In this document: positions 25,051 through 33,785 of the stretch, one piece after another
How the letters are laid out: each line of letters begins with the position of its first letter
Numbering within the stretch: the first letter of the stretch is position 1
From: Betaproteobacteria bacterium
Lineage (GTDB): Bacteria; Pseudomonadota; Gammaproteobacteria; Burkholderiales; SG8-39
Direction: 5' to 3'
Length of the DNA stretch: 38,523 nt
Assembly (NCBI GenBank): GCA_947466535.1
Contig: CANIEV010000016.1
Location: forward strand, 1 to 38,523
Notes under the pieces: generated by a model
The model's database searches: none
What the model saw: the letters and a program-made list of their open reading frames with translations, nothing else
What the model was told of the DNA's origin: nothing
Position numbers and translations under genes: made by a program

Positions 25051-25176
25051 CTAGAACTCCGCCTTCTCTCCCGGCTTGAGCGCAAACACCTTTACCGTCG
25101 CGTTGCCGAGCGCCTTCGCAAGCTCTGCCGGCATGCCCTTGCCCATCGGAAATGCCTGTGGATACGCCGCCCGCGC
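25051..25176 (-). other. Open 41-codon tail in frame with the thiolase stop, possible gene remnant or small protein
   Basis: Directly after the thiolase TGA the same frame stays open for 41 codons to a TAG at 25051. The part from ATG at 25146 (31 residues, starting MGKGMPAELAKALGNATV) has codon use like the neighbouring genes, rich in G/C third positions. It could be a small protein, the leftover C-terminus of a deleted gene, or chance. I do not recognise it. Confidence 0.3.
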
Positions 25177-26451
25177 TCAGGCGGCCTCGAGAAGCGCCAC
25201 CGTGCCCAAACCTCCGTCGGCGCAGATCGACACCACCGCCCTGCTGCCTGATGGCATCGCCGAAAGTTCCTTTGCCGCCTGCGAGAGAATCCGCGCGCCG
25301 GTGGCTCCGAAGGGATGGCCGAGCGCGATCGACCCGCCGTTCGGGTTGAGGCGGTCCCAGGGAAACCGGCCGAGGTCCGCATCCACCCCCGCCTTGTCGC
25401 GAAGAAATTCGCGGCTCTCGATTGCCGCTACGTTGCACAGCAATTGCGCTGCGAAGGCCTCGTGGATTTCCCAGAGCGCGATATCGGCAAGGCCGAGCCC
25501 GTTGCGCGAGAGCAGTCGGGGTATCGCGTAGGCCGGCGCCATCAGCAGGCCTTCCTCGAAAATGTCCAACGCGGCGATTTCCCAGTCGACGAGGCGCACC
25601 CGCGGCGCCGACGCCGGCAGGCGCGACACGCCGGCATCGGTGGCAACCCAGAGAGCCGCCGCGCCATCGGTGAGCGGCGAGGCATTCCCCGCGGTGATCG
25701 TGCCCTTGCCGCTCGTGCGGTCGTATACCGGGTTGAGCCGCCGCAGCCGTTCGAAGCTGGTGTCACCGCGCGGGAAGGTATCGGCGACGGCGCCATCCAC
25801 AGGCGCGATCAGGTCATCGAAGAAGCCCTTCGTCTGACCGGTGACCGCATTCTGGTGGCTCTGCAACGCGAGACGGTCCTGCGCATCTCGCGCGATGTTC
25901 CACGCCTTGGCCATTTCCTCGCAGTGTTCGCCCATGGATTTTCCGGTGACCCGGTTGGTCACCGAGAGGCGATGCAGGCGAAGCTCACCCACCGGAAAGC
26001 GCTCCAGCATGTTGAAGCGGTCCTTCCACGAGCGCGCCATGCCGAAACGGCGCAGCCAGTCGGAGAAGCCCTGCGACAAGCCCACCTGCACATGGCTCAT
26101 GCATTCCACCCCGCCCACCAGCGCGAGTTCACCGTGGCCGGTACGCAACTGCCCCGCCGCTTCGAAGGCACCCGCCATGCTGGTGGAACACGCAAGCACG
26201 GTGGAGAACGCAGGCACCGTCTGGTCCATCCCCGCGTCGATCAGCACCTCGCGCGCGATGTTCGACCAGTGCAGGTTGGGGATCACCGTTCCCCAGACGA
26301 ACAGGTCGGGGCGCGGGTTCTCCGCCGCACGCAGGCTCGCCTGCACCGCGAGCGAGGACAGTTCGACGCCGCGCTTTTTCGACACTGCGCCGTCGATGCG
26401 CGAGAACGGCGTGCGCATGCCGGGGACGAGCCAGAGATTGCCTTGTGTCAT
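25177..26451 (-). CDS. Thiolase-family acyl-CoA acyltransferase
   Basis: This 424-residue thiolase would cleave a beta-ketoacyl-CoA with CoA, or run in reverse. The nucleophile is Cys88 in VLACSTSMAG. The HEAF motif gives His330 (WEIHEAFAAQ), NPNGGSIALGHP gives His379, and Cys410 lies in CADGGLG near the C-terminus, so the catalytic set is complete. The HEAF version is typical of FadI-like and related thiolases rather than NEAF-type acetoacetyl-CoA thiolases. GGAG lies 5 bases before the ATG at 26451; a GTG two codons upstream is less likely. As the rightmost gene of the island it may handle the final acyl-CoA. No CoA ligase or transferase is in the window, so that step must be encoded elsewhere. 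Confidence 0.9.
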   Translation of the reverse strand: MTQGNLWLVPGMRTPFSRIDGAVSKKRGVELSSLAVQASLRAAENPRPDLFVWGTVIPNLHWSNIAREVLIDAGMDQTVPAFSTVLACSTSMAGAFEAAGQLRTGHGELALVGGVECMSHVQVGLSQGFSDWLRRFGMARSWKDRFNMLERFPVGELRLHRLSVTNRVTGKSMGEHCEEMAKAWNIARDAQDRLALQSHQNAVTGQTKGFFDDLIAPVDGAVADTFPRGDTSFERLRRLNPVYDRTSGKGTITAGNASPLTDGAAALWVATDAGVSRLPASAPRVRLVDWEIAALDIFEEGLLMAPAYAIPRLLSRNGLGLADIALWEIHEAFAAQLLCNVAAIESREFLRDKAGVDADLGRFPWDRLNPNGGSIALGHPFGATGARILSQAAKELSAMPSGSRAVVSICADGGLGTVALLEAA

Positions 26452-26494
26452 GTGCACTCCAGAAGTCCGCGCACCCTACTCCGGCCCGCTGTGT

Positions 26495-26508
26495 TCCGCA
26501 ATTGCGGA
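26495..26508. promoter_or_regulatory. Perfect 14-nt palindrome upstream of the thiolase gene, candidate operator
   Basis: TCCGCAATTGCGGA is fully symmetric and lies 43 bases upstream of the thiolase ATG, in the 88-base gap after the AddA-like gene. Its size and place suit a dimeric regulator binding site, but no cognate regulator is present in the window. It could also be part of a weak terminator for the AddA-like gene. Confidence 0.4.
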
Positions 26509-26539
26509 TCAGTAGCCGGCGCCGGCCGCCCGAAGACGA

Positions 26540-29500
26540 TCAATCACCGGCCCCCGGCTCCCACTCGCGCCAGCCCGCCAGCTGCGGGAAGTACAGGCCG
26601 AGCCGCGCCGCATCGAGTCCAAGCGCCCGCGCATAGCGATCGAGTTGCGCCCGGTAGCGCTCGCGCTCACGATCCAGAAAGCCTTCGGGATCGCTGCCTT
26701 CATGGCGACTGGTCTTGTAGTCGGCGATCCATTGCCGTCCGTCGGCGTCGACAAAGCGCCGGTCGATCACCAACGTGCGCGGCCGGCCGTCGATGTTCGT
26801 GCGTATGCGCTGCTCGCTCGTCGCCTGCGGGTGCGGACCCAAGAGCCAGCGGCCGCGCTCCTCGGTGACTGAGGTCGAAAGCGCCGCGACGACGCGAACG
26901 GCCGCCTCGTCCAGTTCAGCGTTCGCGACGCCGTGCGCGGCGAGTTCGCGGCGGAAGGTGCCGTTCAGCGACTCGACCCGCGCGCGATCCCAGCCCTGCA
27001 ACGCGTCGTCTGCGATCCGCTGCAGCCAGCGGTGGACCACGTTGCCCACCTGACGCGCCGCTTCGCTCACCCAGGAGAATTCGATCTCCTCGCCCGGCCC
27101 GCGGTCCTCGCGCGTCGAAGTCCATTCCACCGGCGGCGGCGGGTCGGGAGGCAGCCAGCCGGAAGGTAGGCGCCGCAAGCGCGAGTCGATCGACGCAGCT
27201 GCGGCGGTGCCCGGCGCGGCAATGTCGGCTGAATTACCTGTAACGGAGTCCGCCACCGCCTGCTCGTACTGTCCTTGCACCGCCGGCCAGAGCGTCGTGA
27301 GCAAGGAGCCGCGGGTCGGCCCCTGCAGTTCGAGCGGGCCGTTCTTGCGGGTGGCGGACGCACGACCGAGCAGGTGGAGCCGGTGCTTCGCACGCGTGGC
27401 AGCAACGTACAGCAGTCGCGCGTCCTCGTGCGAGCCTTTTTCCTCGTCTAGCCGGCGTATGTAGTCGTAGATCGCATCCGACTCGGCGCCGGTCTGCTTG
27501 ATCGGCGCAAGCAGCAGCTCTGCCCCGTCCGTGTCGTGCTCGGAGGCGCGCTCCATCCAGCGAAACAGCTTCGCGTCATCCGTCGGCCTGCCGCGCCCGA
27601 GCCCGGGCACGATCACCGTGTCAAATTCGAGACCCTTGGCCTTGTGGATCGTCATGATGTCGATGCTGGCGCCTGCCTCGTCCTGCGCACCCGGCGCTGC
27701 GAACAGGCGCTGCACCGACTGTTCGAGCGCATCGAAATCGGGGATCGTGCCGGCGTCTTCCAGCTCGTCCAGCCGGTCGAGGAAAATCTCGGCGTCCTCG
27801 AGGTCGCGGCGCGATTCCGCACAGGCCGGCCCGCCGAGCGCAAGCCACGCGCCTTCGACAGCGTCCCGCAGCGGCACGCGAAGGCGTTGCGCGATCGTCG
27901 ATTCGAGCACCGACCGGGCTCGCGCTAGACGCGAACGGCCGTTGTCGGAGAGGCGTGCCAAGGTGGCTGCATCCTGCATCGCCTCCCACAAGGTGATGTC
28001 GTCCGTGCCCGGATCGCGCTGGCAGAGTGCGTGAAGATCGCCAAGCGTCAGTCCGCACCAGGGTGCCCTCAGAACCGAAAGCCATGCCAGCCGGTCGGCG
28101 GGATGGCAAAGCGCGCGGGTGAGTGCGAGCAAGTCCTGCACCGGCTGTCTGTGGCCGAGGCGCTCGATATCGATCGCGCGAAACGGCAGGCCGGCCTCGC
28201 GAAGCGCCGGCACGATCGCATCGAGCGCCGTGCGGCCGCGCACCAGGATCGCGATCGAGCCCTGCGGCCCCTCTAGCCGCGCCTGTCGCGCGATGTCCAC
28301 CACCCTCGCCGCCTCCTGCTGCGCAATATCGGGGGCAGTTGCCTCGTCCGGATCGTCACGCGACACGCGCTCCTCGATCAGCGGATGCACCGTCACCGCC
28401 GCACCCGGCAGCAGATCGTGGCGCGCCACCGAATCGGTATAGGGCACCGCACCCGCGGAGACGTTTTCTTCTGCCGGCATGATCTGGCCGAAGGTCGAAT
28501 TCACCCAGTCCACCACCCCGCGCTGCGAGCGGAAATTCACCGACAGCGTGAGCGGATGCAGCGATACATCACCCAGGCCATCGCGCCGCGCGCGCAGGAA
28601 CAGCCCCACCTCCGCTTCACGGAAACGGTAGATCGACTGCATCGGATCACCGACGAGAAACAGGGTGCGGCCGTCATCGGACTGCCAGCCGGCGGTGAGT
28701 TTCTCCAGCAGTTCGTATTGCGTGAAGGAAGTGTCCTGGAATTCGTCCACCAGCAGATGGCGAATCCGGTAGTCGAGCGACAGCGCAAGTTCGGTCGGCT
28801 CGTCCGCGGTGCCGAGCGCGTCCGACGCCCGGTGTGCCACCTCGACGAAATCCGCCTTCGCATTTGCGCCGAACACCACGCGCAGTTCCGCGGTGGCCCG
28901 GCGCACCAGGCGCGCGATCGCGCCGAGGACTTCCCACTGCAAATCGTCGTAGCGCGCGGGCGGAAGCGATCGCAGCGCGTGCAGCGCCTTGCGCGCGATC
29001 TCGCTATCGGCGAGCGCCGCGATCACCGCACCCGCGCGGTCCTTCTCCGCCTTTGCCGCTTCCTTCTCCGACTTGGAATTGCCGGGCGGAAATCCGACGC
29101 GCACGTTGAAGCCGCCCGGCTTTCGCGCCTCGCCCGCCTGCGTGAGCAGCAATTCCGCAATGCCGATCCAGAGGGGAAGGTCCGCGTCGTCCGCACCCGG
29201 CATGGCGGTCATGCCTTCGCAGGCGACGATCGGCGATGAGGAACCTGAGGCGGCGAGATTCGATGCCGCGTAATTCGCGACCGCAAGCAACTCCGCCGTC
29301 TGCGCGCCCGAGGGCATGTGCGCGGCCGCCCGTTCCATCGCATCGCGCCGCGCCTGCACGAGCGCCGCTTCGAGCGCCTCGCGGTCGTGCGCGCCGGAAA
29401 GATTCCGCAACCACTTGTCGCGTTCCGCGAGGGCGCTCGCGATCAGGCCCTCGGCAGCGCCCAGGTTGTTGTCAAGGTGCATGAGCAGGCGCGCGACATC

Positions 29501-30037
29501 GGCGGCGGCCTCCTTGTCGTTCGCGTTTCCTGACTCGAGCAGACCGAGCGTGGCGCGCGCGGCTTCGCGGTAGAACGCCTTCGCCTCCTCGTTCTCCACG
29601 CTCTCGGGCTGGGCGCCGAAGCGAGACAGCACCGGCATCTGCCGGGTGAGCGAAGCGCAGAGCGAGTCGATCGTCTGCACCCGCAATCGCGAGGCGTTGT
29701 GCGAAAGCTCCCAGCCGCGCGCGCTGTCGCGGGCAAGTGCGGCACGAGCAAGATCCCAGGTGAGGGCGCGATGCACCTCGTCCGGTCGCGACTCGCGCGC
29801 GGCGCGGTCGAGCGCATCGAGCACGCGCTTTCGCATCTCGCCCGCCGCCTTGCGGGTGAAGGTGATGGCGGAAATCTCCTCCGGCTCGTCCACCAGAGCG
29901 AGCAGTCGCAGCGTGCGCTGGATCAGCAGTTCGGTTTTCCCCGATCCCGCGGGTGCCTGCACGATGAACGAGCGCGAGGGATCGAGCGCCGCGCGTCGCG
30001 CGTCGAGGTCCTCCACCGGGCGTTCGTTCGAACTCAT
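26540..30037 (-). CDS. AddA-like UvrD-family helicase-nuclease (double-strand break repair)
   Basis: This 1165-residue protein is the helicase-nuclease subunit of an AddAB-type complex, which resects double-strand ends for RecA. Walker A APAGSGKT lies at 28-35 and ITFTRKAAGEMR forms motif Ia. LLVDEFQDT is Walker B, GDPMQSIYRFR is motif III, KAKGLEFDTVIV is motif V and VAATRAKHRL is motif VI. The C-terminus has the RecB-type nuclease residues, with VIDRRFVD and the IADYKTS motif. The ATG at 30037 gives MSSNERPVEDLDARR. The partner AddB-like gene lies upstream in the same direction but is separated by a reverse-oriented transferase gene. Length and motif order are normal. Confidence 0.92.
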   Translation of the reverse strand: MSSNERPVEDLDARRAALDPSRSFIVQAPAGSGKTELLIQRTLRLLALVDEPEEISAITFTRKAAGEMRKRVLDALDRAARESRPDEVHRALTWDLARAALARDSARGWELSHNASRLRVQTIDSLCASLTRQMPVLSRFGAQPESVENEEAKAFYREAARATLGLLESGNANDKEAAADVARLLMHLDNNLGAAEGLIASALAERDKWLRNLSGAHDREALEAALVQARRDAMERAAAHMPSGAQTAELLAVANYAASNLAASGSSSPIVACEGMTAMPGADDADLPLWIGIAELLLTQAGEARKPGGFNVRVGFPPGNSKSEKEAAKAEKDRAGAVIAALADSEIARKALHALRSLPPARYDDLQWEVLGAIARLVRRATAELRVVFGANAKADFVEVAHRASDALGTADEPTELALSLDYRIRHLLVDEFQDTSFTQYELLEKLTAGWQSDDGRTLFLVGDPMQSIYRFREAEVGLFLRARRDGLGDVSLHPLTLSVNFRSQRGVVDWVNSTFGQIMPAEENVSAGAVPYTDSVARHDLLPGAAVTVHPLIEERVSRDDPDEATAPDIAQQEAARVVDIARQARLEGPQGSIAILVRGRTALDAIVPALREAGLPFRAIDIERLGHRQPVQDLLALTRALCHPADRLAWLSVLRAPWCGLTLGDLHALCQRDPGTDDITLWEAMQDAATLARLSDNGRSRLARARSVLESTIAQRLRVPLRDAVEGAWLALGGPACAESRRDLEDAEIFLDRLDELEDAGTIPDFDALEQSVQRLFAAPGAQDEAGASIDIMTIHKAKGLEFDTVIVPGLGRGRPTDDAKLFRWMERASEHDTDGAELLLAPIKQTGAESDAIYDYIRRLDEEKGSHEDARLLYVAATRAKHRLHLLGRASATRKNGPLELQGPTRGSLLTTLWPAVQGQYEQAVADSVTGNSADIAAPGTAAAASIDSRLRRLPSGWLPPDPPPPVEWTSTREDRGPGEEIEFSWVSEAARQVGNVVHRWLQRIADDALQGWDRARVESLNGTFRRELAAHGVANAELDEAAVRVVAALSTSVTEERGRWLLGPHPQATSEQRIRTNIDGRPRTLVIDRRFVDADGRQWIADYKTSRHEGSDPEGFLDRERERYRAQLDRYARALGLDAARLGLYFPQLAGWREWEPGAGD

Positions 30038-30105
30038 GCGCAAGCGCCCGCGAAACAGTGCCCGTCTCGGCTATCCTTTGGCCATTGCAAACCAAGGAAC
30101 CGGAC

Positions 30106-30801
30106 ATGACCATCAGGATCTACGATCTCGCCGCCCTCGAGGATGACCGCCTGTTCTCCCCCTACTGCTGGCGCACCAAGCTCGCGCTCGCGCACAAGGG
30201 CCTGGCTTTCGAGAGCATTCCCTGGCGCTTTACCGATAAGGCGGCGCTCGAGCCGACCGGATTCAAGACGGTGCCGGTGATCGTCGATGGCGAACGGACC
30301 GTCGGTGACAGCTGGAAGATCGCGCTCTACCTCGAGGAAAACTACGCCGACCGGCCGGCGCTGTTTGGCGGCCCGCAGTCGCGCGCGCTCTCGCTCGGCT
30401 TCAAGAACTGGGTGGACCGCGCGGTTCACCTGCCGATGCTGCGCGCGGTGCTGCTTGACCTGTACAACGGCCTGGCCGAAAAGGACAAGCCCTACTTCCG
30501 CGAGGCACGCGAGAAGCGCTTCGGCATGGCGCTGGAGGCGTTCGCAGGCGACCAGCAGGCGGCGATCGCCACGGTGAGCAGCACACTCGATCCGGTGCGC
30601 GCGACACTCACCGAGCAGCCCTTCGTCTGCGGAAGCGCGCCCGCCTACGCCGACTACATCCTGTTCGGCGCCTTCATGTGGACGCGCAGCACCTCGCCCG
30701 CGAAGCTGCTCGCCGCCGACGATCCGCTCCACGCCTGGCGCGAGCGCATGCTCGATCTGCACGGCGGGCTGGCACGCAAGGCGCGCGGCTACCCCGTCTG
30801 A
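30106..30801 (+). CDS. LigE-like glutathione S-transferase family protein
   Basis: This 231-residue protein has a thioredoxin-like N-terminal domain and an all-helical C-terminal domain. The segment RLFSPYCWRTKLALAHKGL at 14-32 resembles the Ser-Pro-Tyr-x-Trp-Arg-Thr-Lys motif of LigE-type beta-etherases, where Ser is the likely glutathione-activating residue. TVPVIVDGERTVGDSWKIA follows with the cis-proline (VPV) and the glutathione-binding acidic/serine pair (DS). AAGGA precedes the ATG at 30106. It is divergent from the AddA-like gene (68-base gap) and convergent with the AddB-like gene. Its natural substrate is unknown; beta-etherase activity is not implied by family alone. Confidence 0.88.
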   Translation: MTIRIYDLAALEDDRLFSPYCWRTKLALAHKGLAFESIPWRFTDKAALEPTGFKTVPVIVDGERTVGDSWKIALYLEENYADRPALFGGPQSRALSLGFKNWVDRAVHLPMLRAVLLDLYNGLAEKDKPYFREAREKRFGMALEAFAGDQQAAIATVSSTLDPVRATLTEQPFVCGSAPAYADYILFGAFMWTRSTSPAKLLAADDPLHAWRERMLDLHGGLARKARGYPV

Positions 30802-30805
30802 GAAT

Positions 30806-30835
30806 CTGCCGGGGCGTGCCGCGCGGCACGCCCCG
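30806..30835. terminator. Perfect 30-nt palindrome, probable bidirectional terminator
   Basis: The arms GCCGGGGCGTGCCGC and GCGGCACGCCCCGGC are exactly complementary with no spacer, giving a very stable hairpin 4 bases after the transferase stop codon. It lies between convergent genes, so it could end transcription from both sides. The T-rich tail is short (CTGCCTTTCC), which weakens the case for classic intrinsic termination. Confidence 0.6.
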
Positions 30836-30935
30836 GCCTGCCTTTCCAAAGGGAAAACGTTCCATTTCTGGACGGAAATAGACCGCTTTGCAGCGCGGAT
30901 ACTTGGACTTTCAGAAAAATGTTGAACATTTCCTC

Positions 30936-33704
30936 TCATTCCGAGGCCTCCTCGCCTTCGGTGGGACCCCAGGCCGCGCGTTCGTTGACCCGGCACAAGG
31001 CCTGCAGGCCGCAGTGCGTGCAGGTCGGCCCGCCGCGCTTGGGGTCGACGGTTGCGTCGCCCCGCGCGAACGCACGGCCGAGCGCGTCGAGCTCGTGCTC
31101 CCAGCCGGCGACGAGTTCGTCCCAGTTCGCATAAGCCTTCGCACCCGCGTTCTTTCGCGCCTCCACAAGGCCGATGCCCGGCGCGATTTCCTCATGCGCG
31201 CCGATGCCATCGAGCTTCATCGCACCGGGCCGGACCTGCGCGAACGCCACCGCGGCGACGCCCTCTTCGGCGAGCGCGTAAATCGGGAGCTGCGGTTCCT
31301 CCGGCCGCTCGCCGAGCCAACCCGACACCGAACTCACACCGGTCTTGTAGTCGATGACAAGGCGCGCGCCGTCCTCGAGCCGATCCATCCGGTCGAGCCG
31401 TGCCTGGACGCTGACGCCGCCGTGTTCGATCGCGCGCTTGGCTTCGACCGCTTCGACCGCGAACGGCGGCCGCGTCGCATCCACTGTCTCGAGCCATTCG
31501 CGCGCAGCGCGCGCGAGGCGTGCCGCTTCGAGCTCGGCGAATCGCCCCTCCAGGGCATCGGGCCGGAACCGCTTCACGCGCTCGATCGCGGCCTTCGCCG
31601 ATTCCGCGAGCAACACATCCAGCCCGCCTCCGGCGATCGCCGCCTTCAGTCCTGCCTGGTCGCGCAATGCGGCCCACGCGCGTGACAGCACACCGTGCAT
31701 CAGCGTGCCCCGGTCGGCCGCGCTCAACCCCGCCTCGACGCTCTCCAGCGCGCGGGCACCGAGTCGATGCGCGGCGAACGCGCGAAACGGGCAGGCCGCC
31801 TGATCACGAAACACGCCGGTGCCGCCGGTGAGAGGCTCCCCGGGCGCCCAGGCGGGCGCAGGAGGCTCGGCGATGCGTTCATACGCGCCGCGACCATTTG
31901 AACCTTGCCGCCCGGCTTCGAATTGCCGATCGCGGGCGAGCGGGTACTCCGGAACATCAAGCTCTGCGAAGTCGAGTGCCTCGATCGGCTCGCGCACGAT
32001 CAGCGGACTGACCGAGAGTTCGCGCTCGCCATCGCGCAAGGGATGCGAGAACAGCACCTCGGGCGCGGCGGCGAGCCAGCCTTCGGTGATGCGGCGGTCG
32101 AGCGCAAGCGAGGCGGTGGCGGAGGCTTCCGGCACGCCGGCGCGGCGCTGCAATTCCACCGGCAGGAAGGGACTCGGGCGCGCATGCAGAGGCCAGGCCT
32201 CGTCGGTGAGTCCCATCACCCAGAGATGATCGAAGGCAAGGCCCGCCGACTCGAGCACGCCGAGCACCTGGATCGGCTCGTCGTTCGCCTCCGGCTGGAA
32301 CAGCGTGTCCGCCGCCATGCGGCGAAGCCGGCTCACCGCATCGCGAAACCGCATGCGCGGCAGCACGCGCTCGATGGCGCCGAGCACCGAGATCAGTTCA
32401 TGAAATTTCTTGAGCGCCTGATATTCGGCCGAGTACGGCGCCCGCCCCGGGAAGCCGGCCAGTTTGAGCAGCGTGTCGATCCGCCGGCCCCAGTCCGCCG
32501 GAGACCCTTGACCGCCCAAATGCTCACGCGCATGCGCTGCGAGCCGGCCGAGCATGTGCGTCGCGCCCGGCGCGATCGGGCCGAAGTCCTCTGCGACCAG
32601 ACGGGCAAGCCGTCCGAGGCTCAAGGTCGCGGGCGAACGTTCGCGCAGGCGCGCCTCGAGCCGCGCGCGCGCCGCCTGCTCCTCCTCGCCGCCGGCGATG
32701 AAGGGCGACCGAAGCAGCAGGCTCAGTCGCGCGAATTCGATGCGCGCGCCGGAGGCGGCTTCGAGCAGCAGCAGCGCCGCATGAACAATCGGAAAACCGG
32801 ACAGCGGCTCGCCGAGCGAGATGTTGAACGGCGGCACGGAATCCGGCCCGGGCGACAGCACGGCTGCGAAGAGCCGGCGTATCGCCTTGCGCTGCTTCTG
32901 CAGATCCGGGACGACGATCGCAATCCGCGCAGTACCGGGGTCCGGACTTTGCTCAAGGCGCGCCCTCGCCCAGCGCGCCGCGGCGAGAATCTCGTCCTTC
33001 CCGGTGGGAAACGACAGGCGCATCGCGCGGCCTCCACTTCGGACCGGCGCGCTTTCGAAGACCTCGACGCCGGTTGCCTCGAGCGCGTCGACGAAGTTGC
33101 GCTGCTGCGGCGAGAGCAGGTCGAAAGCGTGGAGCACAAGGCAGGACGGCCGTTTCAGCGCGGAGTTCGCAAGATGCGAGGACACGAGCGCGGGCAGGCG
33201 CGCGGCATCGGTCCAGCCGTTGCGCGCGCATTCGTGTTCGATCGCGCGCGACCAGGCGAGGAACGCGCGCGTGTCCTCGTTCTCGGCAAAGCCCGCGATG
33301 GACCCGGCGAATCCGAAGGCATGCGCGGTTCGCCACGCTTCCCGGCAGGCGGCCGCCGCCTGCACCCGCGCGAGCAGTCCCTCGCCTTCCCGGGAATCGC
33401 CGACGACGCGCTCCCAGAGCGCCTGCTCTTCCTCGGCGGACAACAGCAGCGGCAGGTCCGCCGCGAGTTCTGAATACAGCGCGTCTTCATACAGGCGGCC
33501 GAGAAACGCGCTCAGGGGCAGGATGTCGGCGGCGTCCCAGGAGACAAGGCCGCGGGCGAGTTGATGACGGTCGAAGTCGTGCTCGAGTTCCTGCGCCAGG
33601 CGCCGGTTGGGCGTGACCACCGTGATTCCCGCGGCGCCTCCCTCTGCCAGACGCGTGAACAAGGCGTCGGTATCGAGTTTCGGGAAGGAGTGTTCCGGCG
33701 CCAT
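30936..33704 (-). CDS. AddB-like PD-(D/E)XK nuclease with iron-sulfur cysteines
   Basis: This 922-residue protein is the AddB-type partner of the helicase-nuclease. The N-terminal region has an inactive helicase fold beginning ITVVTPNRRLAQELEHD. The C-terminal third has the nuclease motifs GTLMHGVLSRAW, RLVIDYKTGV (catalytic Asp-Lys) and QLPIYAL. One cysteine before the nuclease domain (AACPFRAFA, near 636) and three after it (CTHCGLQALC, near 894-903) match the 4Fe-4S staple of AddB. The ATG at 33704 is clear. It is transcribed leftward, as is the AddA-like gene, but a reverse-oriented transferase gene lies between them, so each probably needs its own promoter. Confidence 0.9.
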   Translation of the reverse strand: MAPEHSFPKLDTDALFTRLAEGGAAGITVVTPNRRLAQELEHDFDRHQLARGLVSWDAADILPLSAFLGRLYEDALYSELAADLPLLLSAEEEQALWERVVGDSREGEGLLARVQAAAACREAWRTAHAFGFAGSIAGFAENEDTRAFLAWSRAIEHECARNGWTDAARLPALVSSHLANSALKRPSCLVLHAFDLLSPQQRNFVDALEATGVEVFESAPVRSGGRAMRLSFPTGKDEILAAARWARARLEQSPDPGTARIAIVVPDLQKQRKAIRRLFAAVLSPGPDSVPPFNISLGEPLSGFPIVHAALLLLEAASGARIEFARLSLLLRSPFIAGGEEEQAARARLEARLRERSPATLSLGRLARLVAEDFGPIAPGATHMLGRLAAHAREHLGGQGSPADWGRRIDTLLKLAGFPGRAPYSAEYQALKKFHELISVLGAIERVLPRMRFRDAVSRLRRMAADTLFQPEANDEPIQVLGVLESAGLAFDHLWVMGLTDEAWPLHARPSPFLPVELQRRAGVPEASATASLALDRRITEGWLAAAPEVLFSHPLRDGERELSVSPLIVREPIEALDFAELDVPEYPLARDRQFEAGRQGSNGRGAYERIAEPPAPAWAPGEPLTGGTGVFRDQAACPFRAFAAHRLGARALESVEAGLSAADRGTLMHGVLSRAWAALRDQAGLKAAIAGGGLDVLLAESAKAAIERVKRFRPDALEGRFAELEAARLARAAREWLETVDATRPPFAVEAVEAKRAIEHGGVSVQARLDRMDRLEDGARLVIDYKTGVSSVSGWLGERPEEPQLPIYALAEEGVAAVAFAQVRPGAMKLDGIGAHEEIAPGIGLVEARKNAGAKAYANWDELVAGWEHELDALGRAFARGDATVDPKRGGPTCTHCGLQALCRVNERAAWGPTEGEEASE

Positions 33705-33785
33705 GGCCGAGATGATAGACGAGCCGTCAGGATGCGCGCGCCTGAGGCCGGTACACTCCCGGTCACCGATGCGGAGACTTCCACA

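Noticed and set aside
31905-33473. Large plus-strand open frames inside the AddA-like and AddB-like genes (also 25315-26868 and 10397-11932)
   Set aside because: They are arginine- and histidine-rich shadow frames with no motifs, opposite genes with complete domain signatures.
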